Source: Lunularia cruciata (Eukaryota; Streptophyta; Marchantiopsida; Lunulariales; Lunulariaceae). Taken from it: a DNA stretch of 64,000 nucleotides. The notes under the pieces are model-generated. The model saw only the letters and a list, made by a program, of their open reading frames with translations, had not been told where the DNA came from and made no database searches. Below are positions 42,403 to 52,490 of the stretch, one piece after another. Location: the NCBI GenBank assembly GCA_948567375.1, contig OX419762.1, forward strand, positions 59,662,841 through 59,726,840, in the 5' to 3' direction. A program made the translations under genes and the position numbers. Positions within the stretch are counted from its first letter, which is position 1; every line of letters starts with the position of its first letter.

Positions 42403-44961
42403 ATGTCAAGCAATTTTCCTTTGCTGTTGAGGAGTCGTCTTGTAGGTGATCGGGGAAGGGGAAATAAAGTTGTACTCGGGTTAGTGTGCAAGGGAGAAGT
42501 CACGAGAGAGAAATCGAGAGACAGTAAGAAAGCAAAAGAGATGGGAAGAGGGAAGAAAAACTCTGAATTTGCAGTGAGAAATCATGCAATTCGGAGATTA
42601 GATGTTGTAGTGAGGATCAAAGTCTTGAGCCGACTTTGGATCACCTTTCTGGCATGGAACTGGAAGGTAAGTTTTCCAAGATTCATGATAGAAATCATTG
42701 AGAGTAAATGTCTTGATGGTCCCGAGGAAGAAGGGAAGAGAGGAAATCCGGCTTGTTGGACAGAGTCGGATTGGAGACTCGTACTCGGGAAGGAGGCGGG
42801 TTTGGAGCAGGGAGCCACGTTCTTGGGGAAAGGAGAGATAGCCCAAGAAATGCAAGAGGTGAGAGATGCCTTCTCGTCGAAGAGAACAAAGAATGGGTAC
42901 AAAGTTAAGAGCTACAAAGACCCTGTGAAGAGAGGAATTGTGAGTGCACTAATGGCCATCCTGAAGCCGGAGAGAACCACTTATGTGATGAAACACCAAG
43001 CGGTGTTCTTTCACAAGCTATTTGCAGGAGAACCGATCAATTGGGCAAGGTGTTTTCACGGGAGAATGAGGCAGATGGTGTGGAATCTGTGGGATAAGTC
43101 ACCTCCACACTACATTGTGCCATTTGCAGCACATTTCTACCTTGGGTTGAATTTGCTCAATTTGGTGGGGCGCAATAGAATGGTGTCTCATTTCCATCCT
43201 GACTTGAGAAGAGAAGTCAACGCGGAGGAGCAGCAATACATTCTCCAAATCCGGAGCACGGACGATTACTACACGAAGACAGGGAAAAATGTGGAGGTCG
43301 TGGTAAGTACACCGACAAAGAAGAGAACTCAGCATGCAGAAGCCAAAGAAAACAAGAAACCTTGGAAGATGCAGAAAAATAACTCAAGGCGAGGAATGGT
43401 GGTGATTGAGTCAAAAGATGAAGACTCAGAAGGCGAGGCCGAGCTCAAGACAGAGGACTCGGAACGTGAGGAGGAACCTGAGCTGACACTGCAGAGCGGA
43501 GATACTAGCAGTGACAGTGAAGATGGTGGAGAAATGATCTCGGCACTAGCAGCTGAAGAATACAAGGAAGAAGTGCAAGCCAAAGACAATGCGGCATTGG
43601 AAGACAAAGTACCGGTGCTCGAGGAGAAGAAGATCGCAGTACAGCGAGGAGTTCGCTCAAGACGTAAGGTGAAGTGTGAGGCGGGGCCAAGTAAAGTGAA
43701 GGAAGAGGCAGAAGACAGCACGAGTAGTGAGGCATCAATTCCAATACAAAGACTTCAGCAAAGAAGGCGCGTATCAGGAGAACATAAGGAGAAACAAGAA
43801 ATTACTTTGTGGGAGGAGGAAGTTGCCAGTGAGGGAGTAGAGTACCTGCGAGAGGTAGTATGCCCACTGTTAGTGAAGTTGGAGAAGAAGAAGAAGGAGA
43901 TGCAATCAACTTGTCCAGAAGTAAAGACTGTATTGCAAGTGGTAGCAAGATTAGAAGAGGAGAACTCGGAGTTGAAGAGGAGTATAACCCGAGGTGAGAA
44001 GGAGAGAGAAGTACTGCAAGCGGAAGCAGTAGAGAGAAGTCAGGTAATCGAAGACCTGAAGAGAGAAGTGAGCTATCGAGAGGATCTTGCAAGGAAGAGT
44101 GACATCGCAAGGGAGAGACATGTAGCAGAGCATGAAATCTTGAAGGAGCAGTTTGCTGATTCAAGAGTAGAGCTTATCCATGCTATGGTGAGGGTAGCAT
44201 CAAAGGAACAAGAGCTCGATCGAGTGATGGAGAGTCTGGAGGAGAAGAAGCAACTCTGGCAAAGAGAGTTGTCTATGTGGTATAGAGAAGAGGAGAGATT
44301 ACGAGAGTTACTTTGTAATCAAGAAGAGAAAGTTGTACAGAAGGAGAAAGAGAAGGAAGCGGTGAAGGCCAAGTTCAAGGAAGCGTTGGCAATGTATAGA
44401 GACGAATGGCTTGCAGATCGCAAATGAGAACAAAAGACAAGATTGGAGCCATTGAAGGAGATAGTCCTCAGAGTGAACGCAATGTTAAGTACAAAAGCCA
44501 GCGTTTGAATTGAAGAAGTGCAACTGCACGAGTTGAAGTTGTTGGTGCAGGTGATGAGGCAAAGATAAGCAAAGGATACGGAGATGAATGCCTTGTTAAT
44601 CAAACTAAGAACTCACGTAGATAGGAAGGTGTTAGAAGTAGAGGATAACATCTCAATTAGATTAGACTTAGTGAAAATAGAGTTAGAAAAGCTTCGGCAA
44701 GATGTTAAGGCAAAACCCAAAGTAGATAACATAGGAATCCAAATGTCTTTAGAGTTGCCCTCAGAGACACTAGAGAAGAGTGGGTCAAAAGATGAAGAGT
44801 TAGATAGATTACCCACTAGTGCAATTTCAGATCAGGAAAGAGAATTGCTAGATCTGGTCAAAGAAGTAGGAGATGTGAAACCCGAGGAAAATGTAGTAGG
44901 AAGTAAGATTACTTCAGGTTCGGGTTTGAAAGCCGAGGAAGATGTAGACATCGGATCGTAG
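42403..44961 (+). pseudogene. LTR-embedded ORF, reference copy (852 codons, three stops)
   Basis: Function unknown. Open for 674 codons (42403-44427); the same frame then continues to 44961 past TGA 44425, TGA 44506 and TAA 44566, with no frameshift. The start is the first ATG (MSSNFP); MGRGKKNSEF at residue 47 is an alternative conserved in A and F. Parts: residues 47-130 conserved block RRLDVVVRIKVLSRLWITF and NWKVSFPRFM; about 179-253 LKPERTTYVMKHQAVFFHKL, NWARCFHGR and HFYLGLNLL; 300-335 Lys/Arg-rich, possible nuclear signal; 339-400 acidic Ser/Glu; 478-852 long coiled coil with heptad-like EEENSELKRS, REEERLRELL and KVVQKEKEKEAVKAK. No membrane segment or RT, gag or protease motif. The second block faintly recalls plant-transposon-associated domains found near Athila-type elements (low confidence). 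All other LTR copies carry the same ORF or remnants. Confidence 0.85.
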
Positions 44962-45080
44962 TGGTAACAGATTTGAGATTTGAATGGGTAGATATGAAGA
45001 GGTGCATTGTCATTTCGGATCTGTAGGTTAGAACAATTGTGGTAGAACGGTATAGTTGTTAGAACTGTCGATTTGTCCAC

Positions 45081-45088
45081 TATTTAAG
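45081..45088 (+). promoter_or_regulatory. Second TATA-like box in solo LTR G
   Basis: TATTTAAG, 120 bases after the end of the embedded ORF and about 675 before the LTR end. Conserved in A and I, altered to TATTTTAG in F, decayed in D, deleted in E. Candidate genomic-RNA promoter. Confidence 0.5.
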
Positions 45089-45758
45089 AGTGGCATTCGT
45101 AGGAAATTGTTGTTCAGTGCTCATTATTTATGAGAATAGATAAAGCGAAGTGCTGTGAAGCAGTGCTCGTCGCTTGAGCTTGATTTTGAGTATCAACTTC
45201 GTGTCTATGTTTGTGAATGTTTGGAGAAATTCGAAGTGCAAGTCAGAGTGCTTGTTGGATGTTGGATTCTACAGCCTTGATCTTCATTCTGTGTGTTTGA
45301 TCCTGAGTGAAGTGCAATCAAAGCAATGCCTTGACAGATCTGAGAGGAATTGTAGTGTTGGTAGTATTTTGCATTTGTGAGTGCAGTGCAAAGTTGATGT
45401 GAAGCAATTTTGATCGAGGAAGTTGTGCCTTCAGTGGAGGGGTGGAACACAATTCTGAGGTGAAGTCGTTTTGCAGTGAAGTGCCGTTTTTGGGAGAGCT
45501 TGAATCATCACAATCAAGATTTTTTGGAAAGAATTGATGGATTTGTGATTAAGGAGTGTGAATTTGTGACAAGACTGCGAATCAGTGCTTGTTACTCTCT
45601 TCTGGGTGTGGTTTCTACCTGAGAGATTAAAGACGCAACCAAGAAGAACTACATGTTATTGTTTGACTTTGTATTTGACTAATTCTGACTCGTATCTCTG
45701 CGGGAACAAACTTTACTTACCCGATTACCGCAAAAGTGATATTTGCTGGGTTGTCACA

Positions 45759-46340
45759 CCCTTCTTTCTCTCTTCCACTCTAGGCTGGGGACTATTCTTC
45801 CTACTGATTCCCGGATTAACTCTCTTGACTTCCTCTTGACACACCAGCACATCTTTGACTATACTTCCCTTCCCATAGTCTCATGTAGGATGACTTCTTA
45901 ACGATGATGGAAAACTGCTTGTCATCACTCCATCTTTAGCCCAATTTTTATAGAGTTGTGCCTTCTCCATCTTTCCTCAATTTGAGCTTCTACCAAGAAA
46001 TCACACCTCATGCATGCTCTTGTCATTGTCAAGTGTCCTTCACGCGTATGACCGCCATTTTTGAACGGTAATTTCTTGAATGTCTTGCCCCAAAGGAAAG
46101 TTGTTACATTGTCCTTGCCTCGGTATAAGCACCCTTGAGACAAAGACTCCTTACTTCAAGTTGTATGCTGATAGGGCAATTTTGAGTACCTTGCCTTATG
46201 AACCAAAGTCACATTATCTTGGGTTACATCCAAAGGACACTTTTTCTTTGCCTTCTTTGGCCATACAGGCGCAATTCAAGTTCTTTGTACACTTCTTCTT
46301 CAAAGTTGAGAAAAAAAACAAAAATGTAGGTACCATACAT
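45759..46340 (-). repeat. 3' LTR of F, proximal fragment
   Basis: First part of the F 3' LTR on the minus strand, from the mutated TGTATGGTACC start near 46340 through the U3 region and the TATA box (near 45950) to the early ORF, where solo LTR G interrupts it. Confidence 0.82.
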
Positions 46341-46499
46341 ACCACATACCACGTACCTCAAATGTGAGCGTCCCCGCAAACACAGACTTTGGGTGTCTTA
46401 GAGACTTCCAAGTCTATGTTCCAATATCTCTGAACTCTCCACCCATTTACTCGAGTGGCAAAAGGATTGCCTTCTAGGTCTGCAAGTTGAATGGACCCA

Positions 46500-47976
46500 T
46501 TCTCATAAAGATGAAGAACTCAATAAGGCCCCATCCATCTCAAATGCAGCTTGCCTGGAAAAAATATTTGGCGATTGTCGTATAACAAAACCAAATCTGC
46601 TTGGCAAACAATCATAGGGTTGATGTGCTTATTGTGCCTGACTTTCCTCTGCTCTTGTACTTCTTTTGTGGTTTGCATTGCATTGTATCCTTTCTCTTCT
46701 AACCACATCAGTTGATGGATTCAAAGCTCTTGACTTTCTTCTTCCGACAATTGTTCTTCACAAAGAATCCGATATGTCGGGACTTCAAATTCAATTGGTA
46801 GTATGGGATGCAGGCCGTATGTCAAGAAGTATGGAGTTTTTTTGGTTGTGATCTTTTCTGTTGTTCAATATGCCCACAACACGGCTAGTAATTTTGTATC
46901 CCAATCATAGGCATAATTGACAATCATCTGATTCCAAATTTTGGAAAGTAACCCATTTGCCTTTTCCATTAAGCCATTTGCTTTTAGTTTATAAGGAGTC
47001 ATCTTCTGATGTTTAATCTAGAAGTATTTTGTTAATGCCTCCATCACAGAGTTCAAAAATTGTGTCCCTCTGTCATTGACCAATTCCAAAGGACATCTGT
47101 ATTGGGAGATGATTATTCAAAGAAAAATTCCGCAATGGTTTTTGCATCATCTCTGTGGGTTGCTTCAGCTTCAACCGTCTTGGTAGCATAGTCAGTGCAA
47201 ACCAAAATGTAGCGTTTCCTCGTGACTTGGGTTACCGGTTGTATTGGCCCCACAAAATCAATTCCTCATTTCTTAAATAAGGCCAAGGGTAAAATTGGTC
47301 TCAAAGGCTATTAGGAAGTTGCCGTCAGCTTTCCCGTTCTCTGACAAGCGTCATAGCTTTGGATGTGGGCATGCATGTCTTTGTACATTGTAGGCCACTA
47401 GTACTCCAAAGAAAGAATCTTCTTTACTGTATTCTTCAGAGCATAGTGTCCCCCCGATGCTTTGGAGTGTAAAGACTCAATTACACCTCTAACTTTGTAT
47501 GACTCCAAGCATCGAAGTACTTAGTCTTTGCCCATCTTGAATAAAATGCTGTGTTTTAGTTGATACGGCCCCATTTTCTTGAGAAAGACTGCCCTTTGCT
47601 CCGGATCCAGCCCTTCAGGACATTGGAGAGTATGCAAATAATGATATTCGGCTGCATACCTTGTACTTTGCATTGCTGTTAATTGATATAACTCTTCATC
47701 AGGGAACCAATTGTCAATTTCCCAATCCTGGTCTTGAGTTTCTAACCTGGAAAGGAACTCCGCGTTTGAATGTGAAGCTCCCTTCCATCCTTGTATAGTA
47801 TATGTGAATTCTTGTAACAACAAGATCCATCTTGCAATTTTCCCAAACAAATCTGCCTTCTTGACCAAATGTTGCAATGCATAATGGTCAACATAGAAGA
47901 CGAACTCATATCCCAATAAGTAGTGGCAAAATTTCTTGCAAGTGTACACCATTTCTAGTGCTTCTTTTTCAGTCAT
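46500..47976 (-). pseudogene. RNase H and integrase region of element F
   Basis: 47976-47521 carries RNase H (TEKEALEMVYTCKKF, FYVDHYALQHLV, HSNAEFLSRLE) running into the integrase N-terminus (CPEGLDPEQRAVFLKKMG). Between 47500 and 46710 the integrase core is present only as short frames aligned with A. 46708-46520 preserves the C-terminal RHNKHINPMIV and LVLLYDNRQIF. Clearly dead. Confidence 0.8.
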
Positions 47977-48003
47977 TGAATAATTCTTTTTGGAAACTGA
48001 AAT

Positions 48004-49059
48004 TTATTGGTTGGCGTAGTAGATAGGGTAATCTTTCTTCTTGTCATCCTTCTGGCTCAAGACTACTTCAATTGCCATGGACAAAGTATCCACATATGCA
48101 TGAAAAGGGACATCCCAATTCGGGGCCCTCATGACTAGTGCTTCAACCAGTTTCTTCTTCAATACCTGGAAAGCTTCTTCTGATTTGCTTCCCACAAGTA
48201 GTCTTTGGATTTCTTCAGAAGCTTTGTAAGGGGTGCAACAAGCACCGCATAGTTTGAAATGAAGAGTCTGTGGTATCCGATGTGTCCCATGAAGGCTCTC
48301 AGCTCTCGGATGTTCTTTGGGGATTCCAAAGCTGAGATTAAATTGACCTTGTTGACATCGACTCCAATACCTCGGCTTGACACACGATGCCCCAAAATAA
48401 TTCCCTCCTTCATTGCAAAGAAGCATTTCTTTGGGTGGAATGACAAGCCGGAAAAACAATACCTTTCAAAACTTAGGCAATAGTAATCCAAATGTGCATC
48501 TCTTTCCTCAAACACACAAAAATCATCAATGAAAACTTCCACAAATTTGCATAGGAAATCCTTGAAGATTGAATTCATCATCCGCTGGAAAGTAGCGAGA
48601 GCATTACACAACCCAAAGGGCATTTGATTGTAAGCAAAAGTACCCCAATCAGTTGTGAATGTGGTTTTATCCTTGTCCTCTTCTCGGATGGATACTTGAT
48701 TGTACCTTGAAAATCCATTGAGAAAACTATAACAAGGATGACTAGCTACTTGGTCCAAAATTGTATTTGTAAAAGGCAAAGGATGATGATCCTTCCTCAT
48801 GACTGCATTTAACTTGCAAAAATCTTGGCACACTCAAATCTTTCCCATATTCTTCTTTGGGACAATGACAATGGGTGAGACCCATTCACTGCTTAAGACA
48901 GGAAAGATTATTCCGGCTCCTAAGTACTTGTTAATTTGGTCTTTCACCAAGAGGGAGTACTTTGGGTTCGGGCGGTACTATCTTTGCCAAACCGGAACTA
49001 CACCTTCAACCAAATCAATCCGGTGTTCTCCAACTTCTCATGGAATATCCGGAATTTGA
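48004..49059 (-). pseudogene. Reverse transcriptase region of element F
   Basis: Main segment 48833-48159 (224 codons) has DHHPLPFTNTILDQVA, FSRYNQVSI, FGLCNALATFQRMMN, EVFIDDFCVFEE and GHIGYHRLF; 48459-48004 continues to KKLVEALV and YVDTLSMAIEVVLSQ. Upstream to 49059 the finger region is frame-shifted. FQRMMN shows that the stop in A RT replaced an Arg codon. Confidence 0.85.
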
Positions 49060-49115
49060 TCAATAGACCAGGCAAATGCATCCTATAATTCTATAAATAG
49101 GGTAGTGTTTCCTGC

Positions 49116-52100
49116 TTACTCCTCCAAAGTGACTGTCTTTGAAATTTTCAAAATTTTCCCTTTAGTCAAGAAAACATCTTGATAGTCATCAAGGTTGATG
49201 ACTCCTTCAAAGTGGCTTACTGGGCTTAATCCAAGGCGAGCTGCCATCAAACCCCCTTCCTCCAAGTCAAGTTCACCCAAGGCGAGGTCATATGGATCTT
49301 TGTCTTTGACATCCACCTCATAGCATTCCAAGTAATTGACTTGGACTTCATCTTCGGATTCATCTAAGGACAAAGACAATGAGTCTTTGGATTTGTCCTT
49401 GTCTTTTGACAAACTAGTTTCCCCAAGATGGGGGACCTTTGTTTAACTCACAGTCACCAACTTCTGGTCTTTGGACAAAATGTCCTTGAACCATAGCTTC
49501 TGCTAGTGCCAATCCACCACAACTTGGGCATTGTACAACCAGGGTCTTCCAATCAATACTTTGGTAACCAATTTTGGTCATTGGTTGCAACACAATGTAG
49601 TTCAACTTGAAGAGCACCCCTCCAATGATTGTGGTAATATTTGACAACATGCTCAATGGCCGTCTCCTGGTTTGATCTGCAAATTTCAATATTTGGGATG
49701 TTGGTTCAAACGTATGATACTCCAACCAATTTGAAGTATCCCTGGTCATGACATTCACATTGGAACTCAAATTGAACTCAATGTGATCATACACCTTGCA
49801 ATCTCCGCATCAACCTCGGGAGATCTCAAATCTTCTTGTTCAATATGATATATGGCGGGCATGTCTTTCTTGGACATCAACCTTACTTTCTTGAGGGCCA
49901 AATTCAACTACCTCTTGTACAACTTGTTGTCTTCCCACAATTGCTTAAATGTCACATTTGCAATTGTGGCTACCAAATCCGCTACAATATTGTATTGGGG
50001 CATTCTCCCTAATTTCACAGTCTTCACCTTCAGCTTTGAGTTCATGTTCAAATTTGACTTTGGTACGCTTCTTAATGGTGATGGGAGCACTAGTGATCTT
50101 GACCTAAGGTTCCTCGGGTTGGCCCACCTTGGCTTGGATTAGATCCTTTACTTCAGATCTGATGTCCACCGGAAAAACTGGAGGCTTTGTCTTCATCTCC
50201 TCCAAACTCATTTTCCGGGTCCTAAGTAATGCTTCCTTGAGTTCTTTCTGCAAGGCTTTAGCTTTGGCTTTAGCAAGGATCTTTTCTTCCTTGGCAGAAA
50301 GGATTGCCTTTGGGCATAGCCTCTTTGCCTTTCTGGAAGATGACAAGGTCGTACTCAGTTCTTTGGGATCACGCCTCTTCTTACTTGTGCGTGTCTCAAC
50401 TTTCAAAATTTCAAGGTCCGACCATTCTCCTTCCGAGGCCAGACTTCCTTCTTGAGGCCTTTCCTCCTCAAGTGTTATACAATTTACAGTTGTATCACCC
50501 TTTGCCTGAAGCGCTGCACGCTCAGCCGGGGTCTGTATATACTTTACATGTGGCTTTGGGTTTGGTGGGTGAAGGCATTGGTTGCCCGTATGACCTGATC
50601 CTTTGCAATTTCCGCACAAGGAAACATACCCAATTTGCTTTTGGCTCTGGACACTTTGGAGACCAATGTCCTATCGAGCCACAATTATAACATGCCCCAG
50701 GTGCAACATTCTGAGGTTGATTTTGGTTGCTCATTGGTGGTTTTCATGGAGGAGCATTGGGGTTATACTCCCTTGGTCCGTACCTCGGACCTTGATATGA
50801 TGTGCTCGCGTGAGGCTGTACTTCTTGAGTTTGGTATACCACCTCCTCTTCCTCTTCTTGGTTCCATCCCGGAACCCAATCAATTTGTTGCATTGGGAAT
50901 GCATTGTGAGTATTGCATTTTGTGTTTGCATGGCCTGACTTGCCACATGTGGTGCACCATATATTGGATCTCCCAAATGATGGGGCTTCCTTTGGTCCTT
51001 TGCCCCAATGATCTGGATCTTAAAATCAAAAAACTCCTTGATGAGGGCATCCAGCTTGGTATTAGCCTTATGTACACTCTTTGTTGGAGGAGTCATTTGT
51101 TTCTTACTCCCACGTCTTTGTACTCATCTTGGCTTTGATTCTTCTTTGGATTCCAAAGAAGAGCTTGGAGACGTGGAGGATTCCTCCAAAGAAGGGGATG
51201 TACTGCAAGAAGCTCTCTTCTTGGGCTTCTTGCTTTTCTTCTCCTGGTTTCTTTGATTGCCGGCAGAGTGAGAGTGAGCCGCCTCATAGCGGGCAACATG
51301 TTTGAGTACCTTGTCAAGGGAAGTTACGTTCCTCTCCCTTGCAAAGATCCAAATCTTTGGTGAAAGTCCTCCCAGGAACTAGGTGATGGCTTGGGCATCG
51401 GAGTAACCCACCACCCCTGATTGCTTTGGGACTCGGTTCAAAAGCGCCATGAACCGCTCAGAATAGTCTCTCAACTTCTCCTTCTTACCTTGGTCCAGAT
51501 CATTGAGTATCATGAAAACACTCATATTGTAATCAACTTCTCGGAATCATTCCAGGAAATTGTTTTTCAAGTCTGCCCAATCTGCCGCTACAAACCCTTT
51601 TGGGTTACATGGGTGTACTAGCTTTGAGCTTTCTTTTGGAGCAGACTTGGGAAAATGCGCAGTCGATCCACCAAGTCATGCTCCTTGTTGGCAAAGGAAA
51701 TGACTTCAAATTCTTTGATAAATTCATCAAGATCTTTGTCTTGTTCTGTCTCCTCATACTTGTGATAGGCGTGTTGGGTGACAAGTAACAAAGTCATTGT
51801 TTGACTTGGTGGGATTGGCTGGGGTAAGTTTGAACTTGATGGATCCAAAGGGTTGATGGGTATTATCACCATGTTGTCGGCCCAAGGGTTCCAATTTTTC
51901 AAGTTCAAAATAGGTTCTTCTTCAACAATTTCTCCTCTGAGGGTGTTGACTTCAACCTGAGTGGAAGAATCAGGCTCAACACCTTCGGAGTGTTCTTCAA
52001 AATTCCGTCAAGACAATCAAGGAATAGTTCATAAAAGGTGTTGACACTTTTCTTCTATTAATGTCCGTGCTGTCTTTTCTCAAACAAAGTTCTTTAAAGA

Positions 52101-52402
52101 TGCAACTTCCTTTACAGCTCTAGGGGAAGTCAATGTACTGGGTCGTAATGAATATGTCTGGCTGCTCGAGTCTTTCTTCTTCTTGGAAGATGGGGATGCA
52201 AAGTAGCCTTGCCAACAGCATTTGCATTTCTTTTGGTCGAGTTCTCGCAAGGCTTCTTGCACTTTGTGAAGAAGTTGAAAGTCCAACGCCTCTCGTTCGG
52301 TTTTGTCAAAAGTAGATTGGATCTTTAGGTGTTTTTCTTCCTCACAATGCAATGTTTGTCTTTGAACTCTCTCTCTTCCCATTGTTCTCTTGATGCAGAC
52401 AT
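49116..52402 (-). pseudogene. Gag, nucleocapsid, protease and acidic linker of element F
   Basis: Starts at the MNVCIKRTMG methionine (52402 region). Pieces: 52451-52080 (TEREALDFQLLHKVQEALREL), 51908-51618 capsid (NLKNWNPWADN, DLVDRLRIFPSLL), 51096-50731 basic plus damaged first knuckle, 50734-50522 with CYNCGSIGHWSPKC, 50619-50104 with CGNCKGSGHTGNQC and the Lys-rich region, 50090-49908, 49794-49414 protease area (NLSSNVNVMTRD in place of DSGSGVNVM, so the catalytic Asp is lost), and 49412-49116 acidic linker. Confidence 0.82.
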
Positions 52403-52466
52403 TCATATTGCCTTGACACCCAATTTTGAAATTGGCTTCAAATTCTTCCACTTCCTAGATTTGTAT

Positions 52467-52483
52467 CCCCGGTAGCGGCGCCA
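52467..52483 (-). other. Primer-binding site of element F
   Basis: Minus-strand TGGCGCCGCTACCGGGG, the closest of the three copies to the tRNA-Asp-type sequence TGGCGCCGTTGCCGGGG (15 of 17). Confidence 0.8.
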
Positions 52484-52490
52484 AAAATCA

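Larger units (their letters stand above)
41991..45758 (+). mobile_element. Solo LTR G, best-preserved long LTR
   Basis: 3768 bases, TGTGGTGCCCAC to GTTGTCACA, plus orientation, inside the 3' LTR of F, with near-perfect TSDs and no internal gag-pol, hence a solo LTR. It holds TATA-1 at 42376, the embedded ORF 42403-44961, TATA-2 at 45081 and about 680 bases of R/U5. Confidence 0.92.

Noticed and set aside
42403..44427. Reading the 674-codon coiled-coil ORF as a host golgin- or trichohyalin-like gene
   Set aside because: It lies wholly between LTR termini with TSDs and is repeated in the other long LTRs of the window in both orientations.
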